Of a stretch of 64,000 bases of DNA, positions 33,850-43,195 are shown in pieces. Position 1 is the stretch's first letter. Each line of letters begins with the position of its first letter. The translations under genes were made by a program, and so were the position numbers. Under the pieces are notes generated by a model, which did no database searches, was not told the origin of the DNA, and saw only the letters and a list, made by a program, of their open reading frames with translations. Origin of the DNA: Cyclobacteriaceae bacterium (GTDB taxonomy: Bacteria > Bacteroidota > Bacteroidia > Cytophagales > Cyclobacteriaceae); the NCBI GenBank assembly GCA_016786495.1, contig JAEUUJ010000019.1:62001-126000 (forward strand), in the 5' to 3' direction.

Positions 33850-35292
33850 TTATATGACCGGTTGCCGGAAATTTCGTCTTTCGATGAAATAAACCACGAG
33901 CCCGAATACAGCGATCACGAATGCGTGAAAACTTACCGACAGCCAGGGGGTTTCAATCACAAGCTGATTTACGGCAGTCACCAGCAACATGGTTCCGGCT
34001 ATGTACGCCAATCCTTTTCCGATGGCGTATGGAATCGGGTAAAACCGCTGTCCGATCACATAGCACAAAACCGTCATCGATCCGTAACAAATTACGGCTG
34101 CCCAACTGCTGCCCATGAACCCGAAAAGCGGAATCAATAAATAATTGGCTGCAAGGGTGATGACTGCGCCAAAGATGGTGATGTATGTTCCGTATTGTGT
34201 TTTGTTGGTTAGCTTGAACCAAACACTGAAGTTGTAGTATATCCCCAGAAATAAGTAGGCGAGGAGTAACACCGGTACAATGGGAAGCCCAACACGATAA
34301 TCTGCGCGCATGACATGTTCCAGAACATCCAGATTTATGCTGATGCCCAGCAGCACGACACAACACGCGATGATGAAATAGTGATTGATTTGTGCAAAGA
34401 GGGCCGGAGAGTTTTTGTCTTTCGCGTTCGAGAAGAAAAACGGTTCTGCAGCATACCGGAATGCCTGTATCCCCAAGTTCATGAATACAGCAAGCTTGTA
34501 ACAGGCGCCAAATACACCCACTGCAGCCTTGCTGGTCATGTTACTGTAAAAGCCCTCCGGCAGCCAGCGATCAAGTGAAGTACGCGAGAACATTTCGTTG
34601 AACATACCCGCGATACCGGTAATCATGATCGGAAAGGCATATTGAAACATGACCGGTGCCATGGTCTTGTCGAGTGTGGGTCGCCAGTATACAATATCTT
34701 TCATGAAGAATAAAAGATAGAATGCATTGGCTGCGAGGTTTGCAATGAAAACATAGCCTACGTTAATATCCGGATCGTAGCTTACCGTCAGGAAGTAAAG
34801 ATTCAATCCGACCATGATTAACACGTTCACAATTTTCAGCGCAGCAAACTTTATTGCTTTGTTCTCCAATCGTAAGCGTGCAAAAGGAATAGCAACTATC
34901 GCATCAATCAACATCACGAGCGTGAGGTATGTTACAAACTCGGGATGCGATCCTATTTCATAAAAGCGTGCGATCGATGATGAGCAAGCGATAAAAATTA
35001 TCGAAGCAGGCACGCTGATTAACAGCACCACCGTTTGGGCAATGTTGAAGATTTTTTTCCGGTCGGCTCCCTCGGCAGTCGAGAACCTGAAAAACGTAGT
35101 CTCCATCCCAAACATGAACACCACGTTTACCACCGCCACCACGGCCATCAATTCGGTGATGACAGCATATTGTTCGCGCTGAAATGCACTGAACGTGTGA
35201 ATCGGAAGAAGAAGGAAGTTCAGCATCCGCGGCAGAATGCTGCCCATACCATATAATAGAGTCTGGCCGGCTAGCTTCTTAATCTTATTCAT
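33850..35292 (-). CDS. Oligosaccharide flippase (Wzx/MATE-like) family membrane protein
   Basis: A 480-residue polytopic protein with about 12-14 hydrophobic segments and the polysaccharide-exporter N terminus (LAGQTLLYGMGSILPRMLNFLLLPIHT). Family members flip lipid-linked sugars across the inner membrane. No other surface-polysaccharide gene adjoins it, so its substrate is unknown. It stands at the head of the minus-strand envelope block (TPR, DUF4292, EnvC-like). MurJ, another flippase of the same superfamily, is an alternative but less likely from the N-terminal pattern. Confidence 0.82.
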   Translation of the reverse strand: MNKIKKLAGQTLLYGMGSILPRMLNFLLLPIHTFSAFQREQYAVITELMAVVAVVNVVFMFGMETTFFRFSTAEGADRKKIFNIAQTVVLLISVPASIIFIACSSSIARFYEIGSHPEFVTYLTLVMLIDAIVAIPFARLRLENKAIKFAALKIVNVLIMVGLNLYFLTVSYDPDINVGYVFIANLAANAFYLLFFMKDIVYWRPTLDKTMAPVMFQYAFPIMITGIAGMFNEMFSRTSLDRWLPEGFYSNMTSKAAVGVFGACYKLAVFMNLGIQAFRYAAEPFFFSNAKDKNSPALFAQINHYFIIACCVVLLGISINLDVLEHVMRADYRVGLPIVPVLLLAYLFLGIYYNFSVWFKLTNKTQYGTYITIFGAVITLAANYLLIPLFGFMGSSWAAVICYGSMTVLCYVIGQRFYPIPYAIGKGLAYIAGTMLLVTAVNQLVIETPWLSVSFHAFVIAVFGLVVYFIERRNFRQPVI

Positions 35293-35559
35293 GGTAGCCG
35301 GGGTGTCGTCTGAACATCATGCGATAGTATAACGGATTGGAATAATTTCCAAAATCTGGTCTTGGAGGGTTTTTATTGTCCCAATTTGGGCTTTTTTTCT
35401 GGCGATAGGCCACTCAATCTGATGATCGCGCAAAATTAAAATCTTCTTTTTTAGCCTAAAAAAGGCATTTTTTGATTGTCTGAGGATGCTTCTTCCGGCA
35501 AACCCGTTTTTCCGGCACTTTTCTCGTGAAGCAGCACGGCAAGTTGAATGCTTTAATCG

Positions 35560-36720
35560 ATGATGAAAAAATTACTAACCCCTGCTTTACTTCTCCTGGC
35601 TGTCGTTGCCTTTTCGCAAGGATCTTATACTACCCAGAATAACAAAACCGCGAACTGGGAGACGGCTTCTATCTGGACCAAACAGTTTTCATGGATGGTG
35701 GCAGCCCCTCCGGGACCAGCTAACGTGGGTGGATCCTATACGGTCAACATTTACGGAGTGATTACGCGCAACGGAAACCTCACCATCTCCGGCAGTGCTG
35801 TGCTGAATGTATACGATACGCTGATTATCAAAGGTAACCTTACGATCTCAAGCGGTGAGGGCGTTTCCGTGCATTCGGGTGGCGTGCTGATCGTTCTGGG
35901 TAACCTGACGTCAACTTCGTCCGGTGGAAATAAGTTGGATAACAACGGTAATGTGGTAGTGACCGGAGAATTCTCCCACAGCGGAGGAGAGATCGATACA
36001 CACAACCGAATTTACTCGTTCGACACCACACCTACGTTCGGCTGGGGATCGAGCATTAACGGAGTAAACTACAACGGAAACAATACCAACGGGATGGCTA
36101 ACCAGCTCAAGACAAAGGCAAACCTCGCGTCTAACAATCCCTCACTCTCCAATTATGTTAACACGTTGCTTGGAGTTATGCCGATTAAACTGATCTCGTT
36201 CACAGGAACGCTCGATAACAACGTAGTTTCACTGAACTGGGTAACCGGCAAGGAAGAAGGTTTTGACCATTTTGAAATTGAACGTGCATCCGCTGAACTC
36301 GTGTTTGAAAAAATTGCTGAAGTTGCCGGAATGGGATTTAACACCGATGATGAACATGCGTATGCGATTACGGATGAGCACGCTCAGAACGGAACAAATT
36401 ATTACCGCCTGAAGTCGGTTGACCTTGACGGTTCATTTGAATATTCTTCGATCGTATCAGTTGTGGTAGAAGTGGAAAAAGCGATCTCGGTATATCCCAA
36501 TCCATCCAACGGAGATTTTGTGAACGTGGCGTCAACCTTTGAAGTTTCGGATAATACTACCGTGATGATTTTCAATGAAGGTGGTGTGTTGCTCCAGAAA
36601 ACGCAGGTTACGGAGCGTGAAGTACGGATCGATTTTACCCGTCATCTTTCTTCCGGTGTGTATATTCTTAAATACACGTCACCGGAATATACGCAGGTTG
36701 TACGGCTGTTTGTAAAATAA
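35560..36720 (+). CDS. Secreted protein with type IX secretion C-terminal sorting domain
   Basis: A 386-residue protein with a signal peptide (MMKKLLTPALLLLAVVAFSQ). Residues about 60-150 contain short repeated beta units (NGNLTISGSAVLNVYDTLII and similar) suggestive of a small beta-helix. A region starting at about 205 (PIKLISFTGTLDNNVVSLNWVTGKEEGFDHFEIERA) is a fibronectin-like module very common in Bacteroidota secreted proteins. The last 75-80 residues form a type A sorting domain, with YPNPSNGDF and a final VRLFVK strand. It should be exported by the type IX system whose translocon, SprA, is encoded at 12964-20136. Biological role unknown. Two adjacent ATGs; the first is used. Confidence 0.88.
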   Translation: MMKKLLTPALLLLAVVAFSQGSYTTQNNKTANWETASIWTKQFSWMVAAPPGPANVGGSYTVNIYGVITRNGNLTISGSAVLNVYDTLIIKGNLTISSGEGVSVHSGGVLIVLGNLTSTSSGGNKLDNNGNVVVTGEFSHSGGEIDTHNRIYSFDTTPTFGWGSSINGVNYNGNNTNGMANQLKTKANLASNNPSLSNYVNTLLGVMPIKLISFTGTLDNNVVSLNWVTGKEEGFDHFEIERASAELVFEKIAEVAGMGFNTDDEHAYAITDEHAQNGTNYYRLKSVDLDGSFEYSSIVSVVVEVEKAISVYPNPSNGDFVNVASTFEVSDNTTVMIFNEGGVLLQKTQVTEREVRIDFTRHLSSGVYILKYTSPEYTQVVRLFVK

Positions 36721-36722
36721 CG

Positions 36723-37682
36723 TCAGGCTTCCTGCGCCAGCAAAGCGGGCAGGTACTTTAAGATTTCTTCGGTCATTTCTTTCAACCCGAATTGATGGTT
36801 CCAGCCCCAGTCGTTGCGGGCCGCGGAATCATCAATTGATTTTGGCCAGCTGTCGGCAATGGCTTGCCGGAAGTCGGGCTGATACGAGATTGTAAACTCG
36901 GGGATGTGTTTCTTAATCTCCGCAGTAATTTCAGCAGGAGAGAAACTCATCGAAGAAATATTGTAGCTCGAACGATTCTTTACCTTTTCGGCAGGTGCCT
37001 CCATCAAATCAAGGGTGGCTTTCACAGCATCGTCCATGTACATCATCGGCAGGTATGTATCGGACTTCAGAAAGCATTCAAATTTTTTGTCGGTAATGGC
37101 CTTGAAGTAGATGTCGACTGCGTAATCCGTTGTGCCGCCCCCGGGTTTTGTTTTATAGCCGATCAGGCCCGGGTAACGAAGGCTTCGCACGTCAACGCCC
37201 ATTTTACGATGATACCATTCGCACCAGCGCTCGCCCGCCTGTTTGCTGATTCCGTAAATGGTTGTTGGATCCATGATCGTATCCTGCGGGGTGTTCTGTT
37301 TGGGCGTTGTTGGTCCGAATGCTGCAATGGAGCTCGGCCAGTAAACCCGGTCAAGTTTATATTCAACCGCGGCATCAAGCACATGAATGAGTCCATCCAT
37401 ATTCAAATGCCATGCAAACTTTGGATTCTTCTCGCCAGTGGCCGATAACACGGCAGCGAGGTGATAAATCTGTGTGATTTCATTTTTGCGGATGAAATCG
37501 AACAGGTTTTTCTGTTTCAATACATCCAGTATTTCAAAATTACCCTGCGATAAAATTCCCTGTGGATCTTTGATGTCGGTTGCGATCACATTTTCCTTGC
37601 CGTATAATTTCCACAGGCCCTGTGTCAATTCGGAGCCAAGTTGTCCACCCGCGCCAATGATGAGAATTTTATGCTTCTTCAT
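36723..37682 (-). CDS. tdh: SDR-type L-threonine 3-dehydrogenase
   Basis: A 319-residue extended short-chain dehydrogenase resembling UDP-galactose 4-epimerases. The NAD-binding GxxGxxG is Gly10/Gly13/Gly16 and the catalytic pair is Tyr143 and Lys147 (YGISK). The substrate loop (LRYPGLIGYKTKPGGGTTDYAVDIY) is characteristic of the threonine dehydrogenases of Flavobacterium type, distinct from the zinc-dependent E. coli Tdh. It oxidises L-threonine to 2-amino-3-ketobutyrate. The next enzyme, Kbl, is encoded divergently nearby, which strongly supports the assignment. Its stop is 2 bases from the stop of the convergent sorting-domain gene. Confidence 0.9.
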   Translation of the reverse strand: MKKHKILIIGAGGQLGSELTQGLWKLYGKENVIATDIKDPQGILSQGNFEILDVLKQKNLFDFIRKNEITQIYHLAAVLSATGEKNPKFAWHLNMDGLIHVLDAAVEYKLDRVYWPSSIAAFGPTTPKQNTPQDTIMDPTTIYGISKQAGERWCEWYHRKMGVDVRSLRYPGLIGYKTKPGGGTTDYAVDIYFKAITDKKFECFLKSDTYLPMMYMDDAVKATLDLMEAPAEKVKNRSSYNISSMSFSPAEITAEIKKHIPEFTISYQPDFRQAIADSWPKSIDDSAARNDWGWNHQFGLKEMTEEILKYLPALLAQEA

Positions 37683-37760
37683 AGAGTAAAATGTGCGCGA
37701 AAGTTAAATAAAAATACCTTTTGCAAACGAACCGCTTATGTATGCTTTCGCAAGAACAAT

Positions 37761-37768
37761 TACCTTTG
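37761..37768 (+). promoter_or_regulatory. Candidate -7 box before the small gene and kbl
   Basis: TACCTTTG is an exact TAnnTTTG match, only 4 bases before the GTG of the 63-codon gene, so transcription would begin at or very near that start codon. A -33 element is not evident. Confidence 0.35.
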
Positions 37769-37772
37769 AGCC

Positions 37773-37964
37773 GTGAACTTCGAAGAATACCTGGCAGCAA
37801 AGAAAATTGACAGTTTGGCCTTTAAAACAGCCGAACCTGCCCGCTGGGCGGAGTGGGAGAATGAGTTTGCGCAACTTCACCCCGACAGTTTCACGTTGCA
37901 AAAACTGAATCTAATCAATCCGATTCGCAGAAAATATCCGTTACCCGTATCTCAACAGAAATAA
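37773..37964 (+). CDS. Small conserved-looking protein preceding kbl
   Basis: A 63-residue soluble protein, [31 protein letters not shown] followed by a Pro- and basic-rich tail ending QQK in sequence order; no membrane segment, no cysteine. I do not recognise a named family, though its codon use looks normal and it ends 2 bases before the kbl ATG, which argues for translational coupling. The GTG at 37773 is the only plausible start. The -7 box ends 4 bases upstream, hinting at a leaderless or near-leaderless transcript unless the promoter is elsewhere. A partner or chaperone role for Kbl is speculation. Confidence 0.7.
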   Translation: MNFEEYLAAKKIDSLAFKTAEPARWAEWENEFAQLHPDSFTLQKLNLINPIRRKYPLPVSQQK

Positions 37965-37966
37965 GT

Positions 37967-39166
37967 ATGTATAAAAAGCTTCAGCCTGTTTTACAAAAAG
38001 AACTTGATTCCATCCGCGAAGCGGGACTTTTTAAAAAAGAACGTGTAATTATTACACCTCAGGGTGCTGACATTAAAATCAGCAATGGGCAGACTGTGAT
38101 AAACTTTTGTGCAAACAACTACCTGGGTCTTTCGTCGCACCCGCGGGTGATTGAAGCAGCCAAGGCTGCCATCGATACGCACGGCTTTGGAATGTCGTCT
38201 GTTCGTTTCATTTGCGGAACGCAGGATATTCACAAAGAACTGGAACAAAAAATCTCTGAGTTTCTGGGCACGGAAGACACCATTTTATACGCGGCCGCTT
38301 TTGACGCAAATGGAGGAGTGTTCGAACCGTTGCTCGGAGAGAAGGATGCGATTATCTCTGACGAACTGAACCACGCATCCATCATTGATGGGGTTCGTTT
38401 GTGCAAGGCGATGCGCTATCGCTACAAGCATAACAACATGGAGGATTTGAAGAAGCAGCTTGAGGACGCGAAGGCCGCGGGCGCAAATCAAATCATCATC
38501 GTTACCGATGGTGCTTTTTCGATGGACGGAACTATTGCACAGCTCGACAAGATTTGCGATTTGGCCGATCAATACGAGGCACTGGTAATGACGGACGAGT
38601 GTCATTCTACCGGTTTCATTGGCAAAACCGGGCGAGGTGTTCCGGAATATCGCGGAGTAACGGGCCGGGTAGACATTATCACGGGAACACTGGGTAAGGC
38701 ATTGGGCGGAGCATCGGGTGGATTCACTTCCGGCCGAAAAGAGATTATCGAAATGCTGCGGCAGCGTTCGCGCCCTTACTTGTTCTCCAACACGCTGGCA
38801 CCTTCGATTGTCGGCGCATCCATTGAAGTGTTCAATATGCTTTCGGAAACAACTGCGCTGCGCGACAAGCTGGAAGCCAACACCCAATATTTCCGCACCG
38901 AAATGACCAAGGCTGGCTTTGATATTAAACCGGGCGAGCATCCGATCGTACCCATCATGTTATATGAAGCTCCGCTGGCGCAAAAGTTCGCTGAGAAACT
39001 GCTGGAAAAAGGAATCTATGTTATTGGTTTCTTCTTCCCGGTAGTGGCAAAAGGACAGGCGCGTATCCGCGTTCAGATTTCTGCCGGTCACGACAAGCAT
39101 CATCTCGATCAGGCAATCAAAGCATTTACAGAAGTCGGGAAGGAATTGGGCGTGCTGAAAGGCTAA
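37967..39166 (+). CDS. kbl: Glycine C-acetyltransferase (2-amino-3-ketobutyrate CoA ligase)
   Basis: A 399-residue PLP enzyme of the alpha-oxoamine synthase family, nearly collinear with E. coli Kbl: [42 protein letters not shown], and the PLP lysine Lys244 in [12 protein letters not shown] at the same number as in E. coli. It splits 2-amino-3-ketobutyrate with CoA into glycine and acetyl-CoA, completing threonine catabolism started by the divergently encoded dehydrogenase. Other oxoamine synthases (serine palmitoyltransferase, CapA-like) are possible relatives, but identity over the signature blocks favours Kbl. Its stop overlaps the convergent hypothetical gene by 4 bases. Confidence 0.96.
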   Translation: MYKKLQPVLQKELDSIREAGLFKKERVIITPQGADIKISNGQTVINFCANNYLGLSSHPRVIEAAKAAIDTHGFGMSSVRFICGTQDIHKELEQKISEFLGTEDTILYAAAFDANGGVFEPLLGEKDAIISDELNHASIIDGVRLCKAMRYRYKHNNMEDLKKQLEDAKAAGANQIIIVTDGAFSMDGTIAQLDKICDLADQYEALVMTDECHSTGFIGKTGRGVPEYRGVTGRVDIITGTLGKALGGASGGFTSGRKEIIEMLRQRSRPYLFSNTLAPSIVGASIEVFNMLSETTALRDKLEANTQYFRTEMTKAGFDIKPGEHPIVPIMLYEAPLAQKFAEKLLEKGIYVIGFFFPVVAKGQARIRVQISAGHDKHHLDQAIKAFTEVGKELGVLKG

Positions 39167-39621
39167 ATGCCGAGTTTCTTTTTATTCTTGTTCACGATGT
39201 CGCCCATCTTAGAGGTATCCTCTGCGAGCAAGTCGTAGGCGGGTTCAATATTTTTTGAGGGCAGAAAGTAAATCGGCTTCCTGCGGGTTTTAAGTTTCAT
39301 TTTGTAAATGTTGAATACCGGGATGAGCCGGATGGATTTGATGTCCGGCCATTTCAATACGAGGTTATTGCCGATTTCAATCACAACGACTTTATCTTTT
39401 CCGATAGCCACACGCCTCAACACTTCCATCAGGAAAAAGAAAATAACAAAAAAGATACAGCCCAGACTAACAAAGATGATCGTTGCGGCCGTGTTCTTGG
39501 GGGTGTTCTCAAAACGCATCGCAAGCGCGAGTGCTACGATCCATTGCAGCACGGCAAACCCTAAGAAGAAAAATTTTGCGAAGTAAAATTTAACCGGACT
39601 TGCTTGCTTTAGTTTACCCAT
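39163..39621 (-). CDS. Two-helix membrane protein with PH-like C-terminal part
   Basis: A 152-residue protein with two hydrophobic helices (about 13-35 and 46-66) and a soluble C-terminal part ([34 protein letters not shown]), a strand-turn pattern like bacterial PH/YdbT-like domains in Bacteroidota small membrane proteins. I cannot assign a function. It overlaps the 3' end of kbl by 4 bases on the opposite strand. Upstream, TATCTTTA on the minus strand is a near-match to the -7 consensus. Confidence 0.6.
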   Translation of the reverse strand: MGKLKQASPVKFYFAKFFFLGFAVLQWIVALALAMRFENTPKNTAATIIFVSLGCIFFVIFFFLMEVLRRVAIGKDKVVVIEIGNNLVLKWPDIKSIRLIPVFNIYKMKLKTRRKPIYFLPSKNIEPAYDLLAEDTSKMGDIVNKNKKKLGI

Positions 39622-39693
39622 CGTATATCCAAACTGCGTTTATTGGATAAAGATACGAAGTTTGAAATCAAATGTTACGGAATTGTTACGTGT

Positions 39694-40539
39694 CTACCGT
39701 ACGTCTTCCGTCTCTTCTTCGGTAATGTCTTCCCAGATTTCGGGTTCTTCGTTGTGGAGGTACTCCAGAATTTTGCGTTCAACCTGCCGCAGTTTCAATC
39801 CTTTAATGTATTTGCCATTGCGCGCAAGAATTAACCGGCCGGTTTCTTCCGAGATCGCAACAACCAGCGTGTCGGTTCCTTCCGACATCCCGATCGCCGA
39901 CCGATGACGCAATCCGTAGTTGGCCGGTAAATGATCGTTCTCGCTTACCGGTAACACACATCGTGCAGCTTTGATACGACCCTTGTAAATGATCACCGCA
40001 CCATCGTGCAGCGGACTGTTCTTATTAAAGATGGAAATGAGTAACCCTTTTGTGATCTCGGCATCCAGCGGCTCACCCGTTTGAATGTAAAACTTCATTT
40101 CGGTATCGCGTGAGAACACGATGAGCGCCCCCGTACGGGAAGCTTTCAGCGTTTTCACGGCTTCCGTTACCTGGTGAATGTCGAAGTCGTCATGATACAC
40201 ATGTTTCCCGGTGGCGAGATTCTTCAGAAAGTTGTCACGGAATTCAGTACCGCGGCCGATCACTAACAGAAATTTTCGGATTTCGGGTTGAAACAGGATG
40301 ATCATTGCAAGTACGCCAACACCCATAAATTGTCCGAGAATGGTCGTGAGCAACTCCATCTGGGCAGCGCGTACAATCAGGTAAACGAAATACAGTGCGA
40401 GAATGCCGAGAAAAATATTCACCGCAATACTGCCGCGAATCAGCTTGTAAACCTGATAGAGCAGAATGCTTACGAGCGTAATGTCAATCAGATCAACCCA
40501 CGCAACCTCCAGGAAACCGATTTTGAAAAGCAGCACCAT
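39694..40539 (-). CDS. cdaA: Diadenylate cyclase (c-di-AMP synthase)
   Basis: A 281-residue CdaA-type enzyme: three N-terminal membrane helices (about 15-35, 38-58, 63-83) then a DAC (DisA_N) domain. The active-site motifs are intact, HDGA at 178-181 and RHR at 211-213. It condenses two ATP into cyclic di-AMP, which in other phyla controls potassium/osmolyte balance and envelope stress. It follows folP in the same direction (63-base gap); this pairing is one I recall as common in Bacteroidota. A GlmM or CdaR partner is not in the window. Confidence 0.94.
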   Translation of the reverse strand: MVLLFKIGFLEVAWVDLIDITLVSILLYQVYKLIRGSIAVNIFLGILALYFVYLIVRAAQMELLTTILGQFMGVGVLAMIILFQPEIRKFLLVIGRGTEFRDNFLKNLATGKHVYHDDFDIHQVTEAVKTLKASRTGALIVFSRDTEMKFYIQTGEPLDAEITKGLLISIFNKNSPLHDGAVIIYKGRIKAARCVLPVSENDHLPANYGLRHRSAIGMSEGTDTLVVAISEETGRLILARNGKYIKGLKLRQVERKILEYLHNEEPEIWEDITEEETEDVR

Positions 40540-40602
40540 TACGACAAATGTAAACAGAACTGTGCAAGCCGTGAAGCATTTAGCTTACAAAAACGGGATT
40601 GG

Positions 40603-41454
40603 TCAAAGTCGGCTAAACAGCTTAACCACCTGAACAGCTTCTTTTACATCATGTACCCGCAGAATGTCAGCGCCTTTCAAGAGGGCGGTCATGTTCAGGG
40701 CGGTTGTTCCGCTTAACGCTTCTTCCGGTGTGGTGCCGAGTGTTTTCCAGATCATCGACTTGCGTGAAAGCCCTGCGAGAACAGGGCGATTCAGGTTCTT
40801 GAAATAGTCGAGATGTGCCAGCAATTCAAAGTTTTGATCGATGGTTTTTGCAAATCCAAATCCAGGATCAATGATGATATCGTTTACCCCGAGACTCTTC
40901 AGCTGGTTAGTCTTTTCAATAAAGTAATCGACAATCTCACCGATGAGATTCTGATAGTGTGTCAGTCCGTTCATGGTTTGCGGATTGCCACGCATGTGCA
41001 TGGCGATGTAGGGAACTTTCAAGGCGGCAACGGTTTCGAACATGCCGGCATCCAGCGATCCGGCTGAAATATCGTTAATGATGCAGGCACCTTCACCGAC
41101 TGCGTTTCTGGCAACTTCGGCCCGAAACGTATCAACCGAAATGAATGCCTCCGGAAATTTTTGAACGATCGATTTTATGGCAGTTAAAACCCGGCTGTTT
41201 TCTTCTTCCATGGAAATGTCCACCGCACCGGGACGTGATGAGTAGCCGCCCACGTCCAGAAACGTGGCGCCTTCCAATAGCATTTTTTCAGCCTTGCGCA
41301 GAATCTCCGTTTCGGTAGTCACGCGGCTTCCGGTGAAGAAACTGTCGGGCGTGATGTTCAAAATGCCCATCACCACGGGCGTGTTCAGGTTAACCAGTTT
41401 CCCGTTCACGTTCAGGGTTTTGGCGGAAGCATTAATCGAGGTGGCCGATTTCAC
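40603..41454 (-). CDS. folP: Dihydropteroate synthase
   Basis: A 283-residue TIM-barrel enzyme with the family blocks MGILNITPDSFFTGSR, GATFLDVGGYSSRPG, INDISAG, MHMRGNP and IDPGFGFAKT. It joins 6-hydroxymethyl-dihydropterin pyrophosphate with p-aminobenzoate to make dihydropteroate for folate synthesis and is the sulfonamide target. The N terminus carries about 28 residues before the first strand, within family range. It is transcribed away from the DUF1599 gene from a gap of 44 bases and is followed by cdaA. Confidence 0.96.
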   Translation of the reverse strand: MKSATSINASAKTLNVNGKLVNLNTPVVMGILNITPDSFFTGSRVTTETEILRKAEKMLLEGATFLDVGGYSSRPGAVDISMEEENSRVLTAIKSIVQKFPEAFISVDTFRAEVARNAVGEGACIINDISAGSLDAGMFETVAALKVPYIAMHMRGNPQTMNGLTHYQNLIGEIVDYFIEKTNQLKSLGVNDIIIDPGFGFAKTIDQNFELLAHLDYFKNLNRPVLAGLSRKSMIWKTLGTTPEEALSGTTALNMTALLKGADILRVHDVKEAVQVVKLFSRL

Positions 41455-41460
41455 AGAAAG

Positions 41461-41468
41461 TAAATTTG
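41461..41468 (+). promoter_or_regulatory. Candidate -7 box for the DUF1599 gene
   Basis: TAAATTTG is an exact TAnnTTTG match, 7 bases beyond the divergent folP start. It overlaps the in-frame TTG at 41466, so translation must begin downstream, most plausibly at the TTG at 41499. Confidence 0.5.
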
Positions 41469-41498
41469 GTCTTATGTTTACGGTTTAAATCAACAGTT

Positions 41499-42041
41499 TT
41501 GATCGATAAAACCGCCTCCGAATATAAACAGGTCATAACCACCTGCAAAACCCTGTTCGAGAAGAAGACCCGCGACTACGGCACGGCATGGCGAATTTTG
41601 CGTTTGCCCTCTATTACGGATCAAATATTCATCAAGGCTCAACGCATCCGCAGCATCCAGGAGAAAGGCACGCAAAAGGTTGACGACCCGATTACGGATG
41701 AATTTATCGGCATTATTAATTATTGCGTGATCGCATTGATTCAGATTGAACTGGGCGAGACAAAAGAAACGGAAATGACCTTCGAACAACTCGAACCGTT
41801 TTACGACAAAGCGGTAAACGAGACTTTTTCACTTCAACAGAATAAAAATCATGACTATGGCGAAGCCTGGCGCGATATGCGGGTAAGCTCGATTACCGAT
41901 ATTATTCTTATGAAATTGTTAAGGGTGAAACAAATCGAAGACAATTTGGGTAAGACATTGGTGAGCGAAGGCGTAAAAGCAAACTATCAGGATATGATTA
42001 ATTATGCTGTGTTTGCGATGATCTTACTGTCGAAGAAATAA
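41499..42041 (+). CDS. Tandem DUF1599 (nucleotide-modification-associated) protein
   Basis: About 180 residues made of two related halves. The first carries KKTRDYGTAWRILRLPSITDQIFIKAQRIRSIQEKG and the second KNHDYGEAWRDMRVSSITDIILMKLLRVKQIE, so the (K)xDYGxAWR...SITDxIxxKxxRxxxIE motif occurs twice. DUF1599 is listed as a nucleotide-modification-associated domain, from association with DNA modification genes, but biochemistry is unknown. The start is inferred as TTG at 41499 because the -7 box excludes 41466 and homologues, as I recall them, begin a few residues before EYKQV. The BT_3928-family gene follows 47 bases later. Confidence 0.82.
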   Translation: MIDKTASEYKQVITTCKTLFEKKTRDYGTAWRILRLPSITDQIFIKAQRIRSIQEKGTQKVDDPITDEFIGIINYCVIALIQIELGETKETEMTFEQLEPFYDKAVNETFSLQQNKNHDYGEAWRDMRVSSITDIILMKLLRVKQIEDNLGKTLVSEGVKANYQDMINYAVFAMILLSKK

Positions 42042-42088
42042 GGACGTAAGCTGACGGTTAACCGCAGACTATCAAACAGTAGACTTTT

Positions 42089-43192
42089 ATGATTAGAAAA
42101 ATACTAGACCAGTTTTCCCGTTTTTTCATTGGCGGGCTTTTCATCTTCTCCGGACTGATTAAACTGAACGATCCTGTCGGGACGGAAATCAAAATGCACG
42201 AGTATTTTGAGGTATTCACCAACGATTTCGGTTCGTTCTTCAAGATTTTTATCCCGTACGCGCTGGAGATCGGGTTTATCATGGTGGTGTTGGAAATTGT
42301 GCTGGGCGTTGCCGTGCTGATCAACTACCGGATGAAAATCACCACGTGGGTGCTCTTCCTGTTGTTATTGTTTTTTACGTTCCTCACGTTCTATTCAGCC
42401 TACTTCAACAAGGTTACCGATTGCGGATGTTTTGGTGATGCCATTAAGCTTACACCCTGGCAGTCGTTTACAAAAGATGTTATCCTGATGGTGTTTGTAC
42501 TGCACCTCCTTTGGCATCATAAACGCTATGAACCGGTACTTCGTACCCGCGAAGGTCACGCAGTGGTTCTCGCAACTACGGGTCTTTGCATCTTCCTGGG
42601 CGTTTACGCCGTCCGGCATTTGCCGTTTATCGACTTCCGGGCGTATAAAATCAGGAACAACATTCCCGAACAAATGAAACCCCAGGAGCAGCCCATTATT
42701 GAATACGTGTTTGAGAAAGACGGAAAAGAGGTGGCCTCGCAAACCTTCCTCACCGAGGGATATACGTACAAAAGCTCACGTGTATTGAATGCCGATAAGG
42801 CAGTGGCCAAAATCACCGACTTTTCTGTTACCAGTGCAGAAGGGGAGGATGTTACGCAACAGACCTTTACCGGCGCCAAGCTCCTCATTATTATGTATGA
42901 TGTTAAAAAAGCTTCGACCGAAAATATTACGGACATTGTTAATCTGACAAAGTCATTGGAAGGAAAAGTTGATATGATGATTCTTACATCTTCTCCGGCC
43001 GATGTGATTGACGCGTTCCGCCATCAGCACCAACTGGCAGTGCCGTATTTCTTCACGGACGCAACCGTACTGAAAACAATCGTGCGATCAAACCCGGGGC
43101 TAACCCTGTGGGTTGATGGCACCGTAAAAGGCATGTGGCATCACAACGACACGCCTGACGCAGCGGATGTGCTGACGTTGATAACCCAATAG
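42089..43192 (+). CDS. BT_3928-family membrane protein (DoxX/MauE-like plus thioredoxin-like part)
   Basis: A 367-residue protein. The N-terminal half has about four membrane helices and the DoxX/MauE pattern (RFFIGGLFIFSGLIKLNDPVG, then VTDCGCFGDA with a vicinal Cys pair). The C-terminal half is soluble and thioredoxin-like in strand pattern (LLIIMYDVKKAS..., MMILTSSPADVI, AVPYFFTDAT), but its redox cysteines are missing. I recall this family as regularly linked to DUF1599 genes in Bacteroidota, as here. A role in redox or quinone-linked membrane chemistry is inference. aroK follows after 3 bases. Confidence 0.8.
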   Translation: MIRKILDQFSRFFIGGLFIFSGLIKLNDPVGTEIKMHEYFEVFTNDFGSFFKIFIPYALEIGFIMVVLEIVLGVAVLINYRMKITTWVLFLLLLFFTFLTFYSAYFNKVTDCGCFGDAIKLTPWQSFTKDVILMVFVLHLLWHHKRYEPVLRTREGHAVVLATTGLCIFLGVYAVRHLPFIDFRAYKIRNNIPEQMKPQEQPIIEYVFEKDGKEVASQTFLTEGYTYKSSRVLNADKAVAKITDFSVTSAEGEDVTQQTFTGAKLLIIMYDVKKASTENITDIVNLTKSLEGKVDMMILTSSPADVIDAFRHQHQLAVPYFFTDATVLKTIVRSNPGLTLWVDGTVKGMWHHNDTPDAADVLTLITQ

Positions 43193-43195
43193 TTC

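Noticed and set aside
35446-35474. A/T hairpin with T run upstream of the sorting-domain gene
   Set aside because: The stem is all A/T or three G-C pairs in the alternative fold; too weak to call a terminator.
35486-35563. 25-codon frame whose stop overlaps the start of the sorting-domain gene
   Set aside because: Could be a leader peptide, but composition is unremarkable and there is no promoter evidence.
36864-37448. 194-codon plus-strand frame inside the threonine dehydrogenase gene
   Set aside because: The opposite frame holds catalytic Tyr143/Lys147 and the NAD motif, so this is a shadow.
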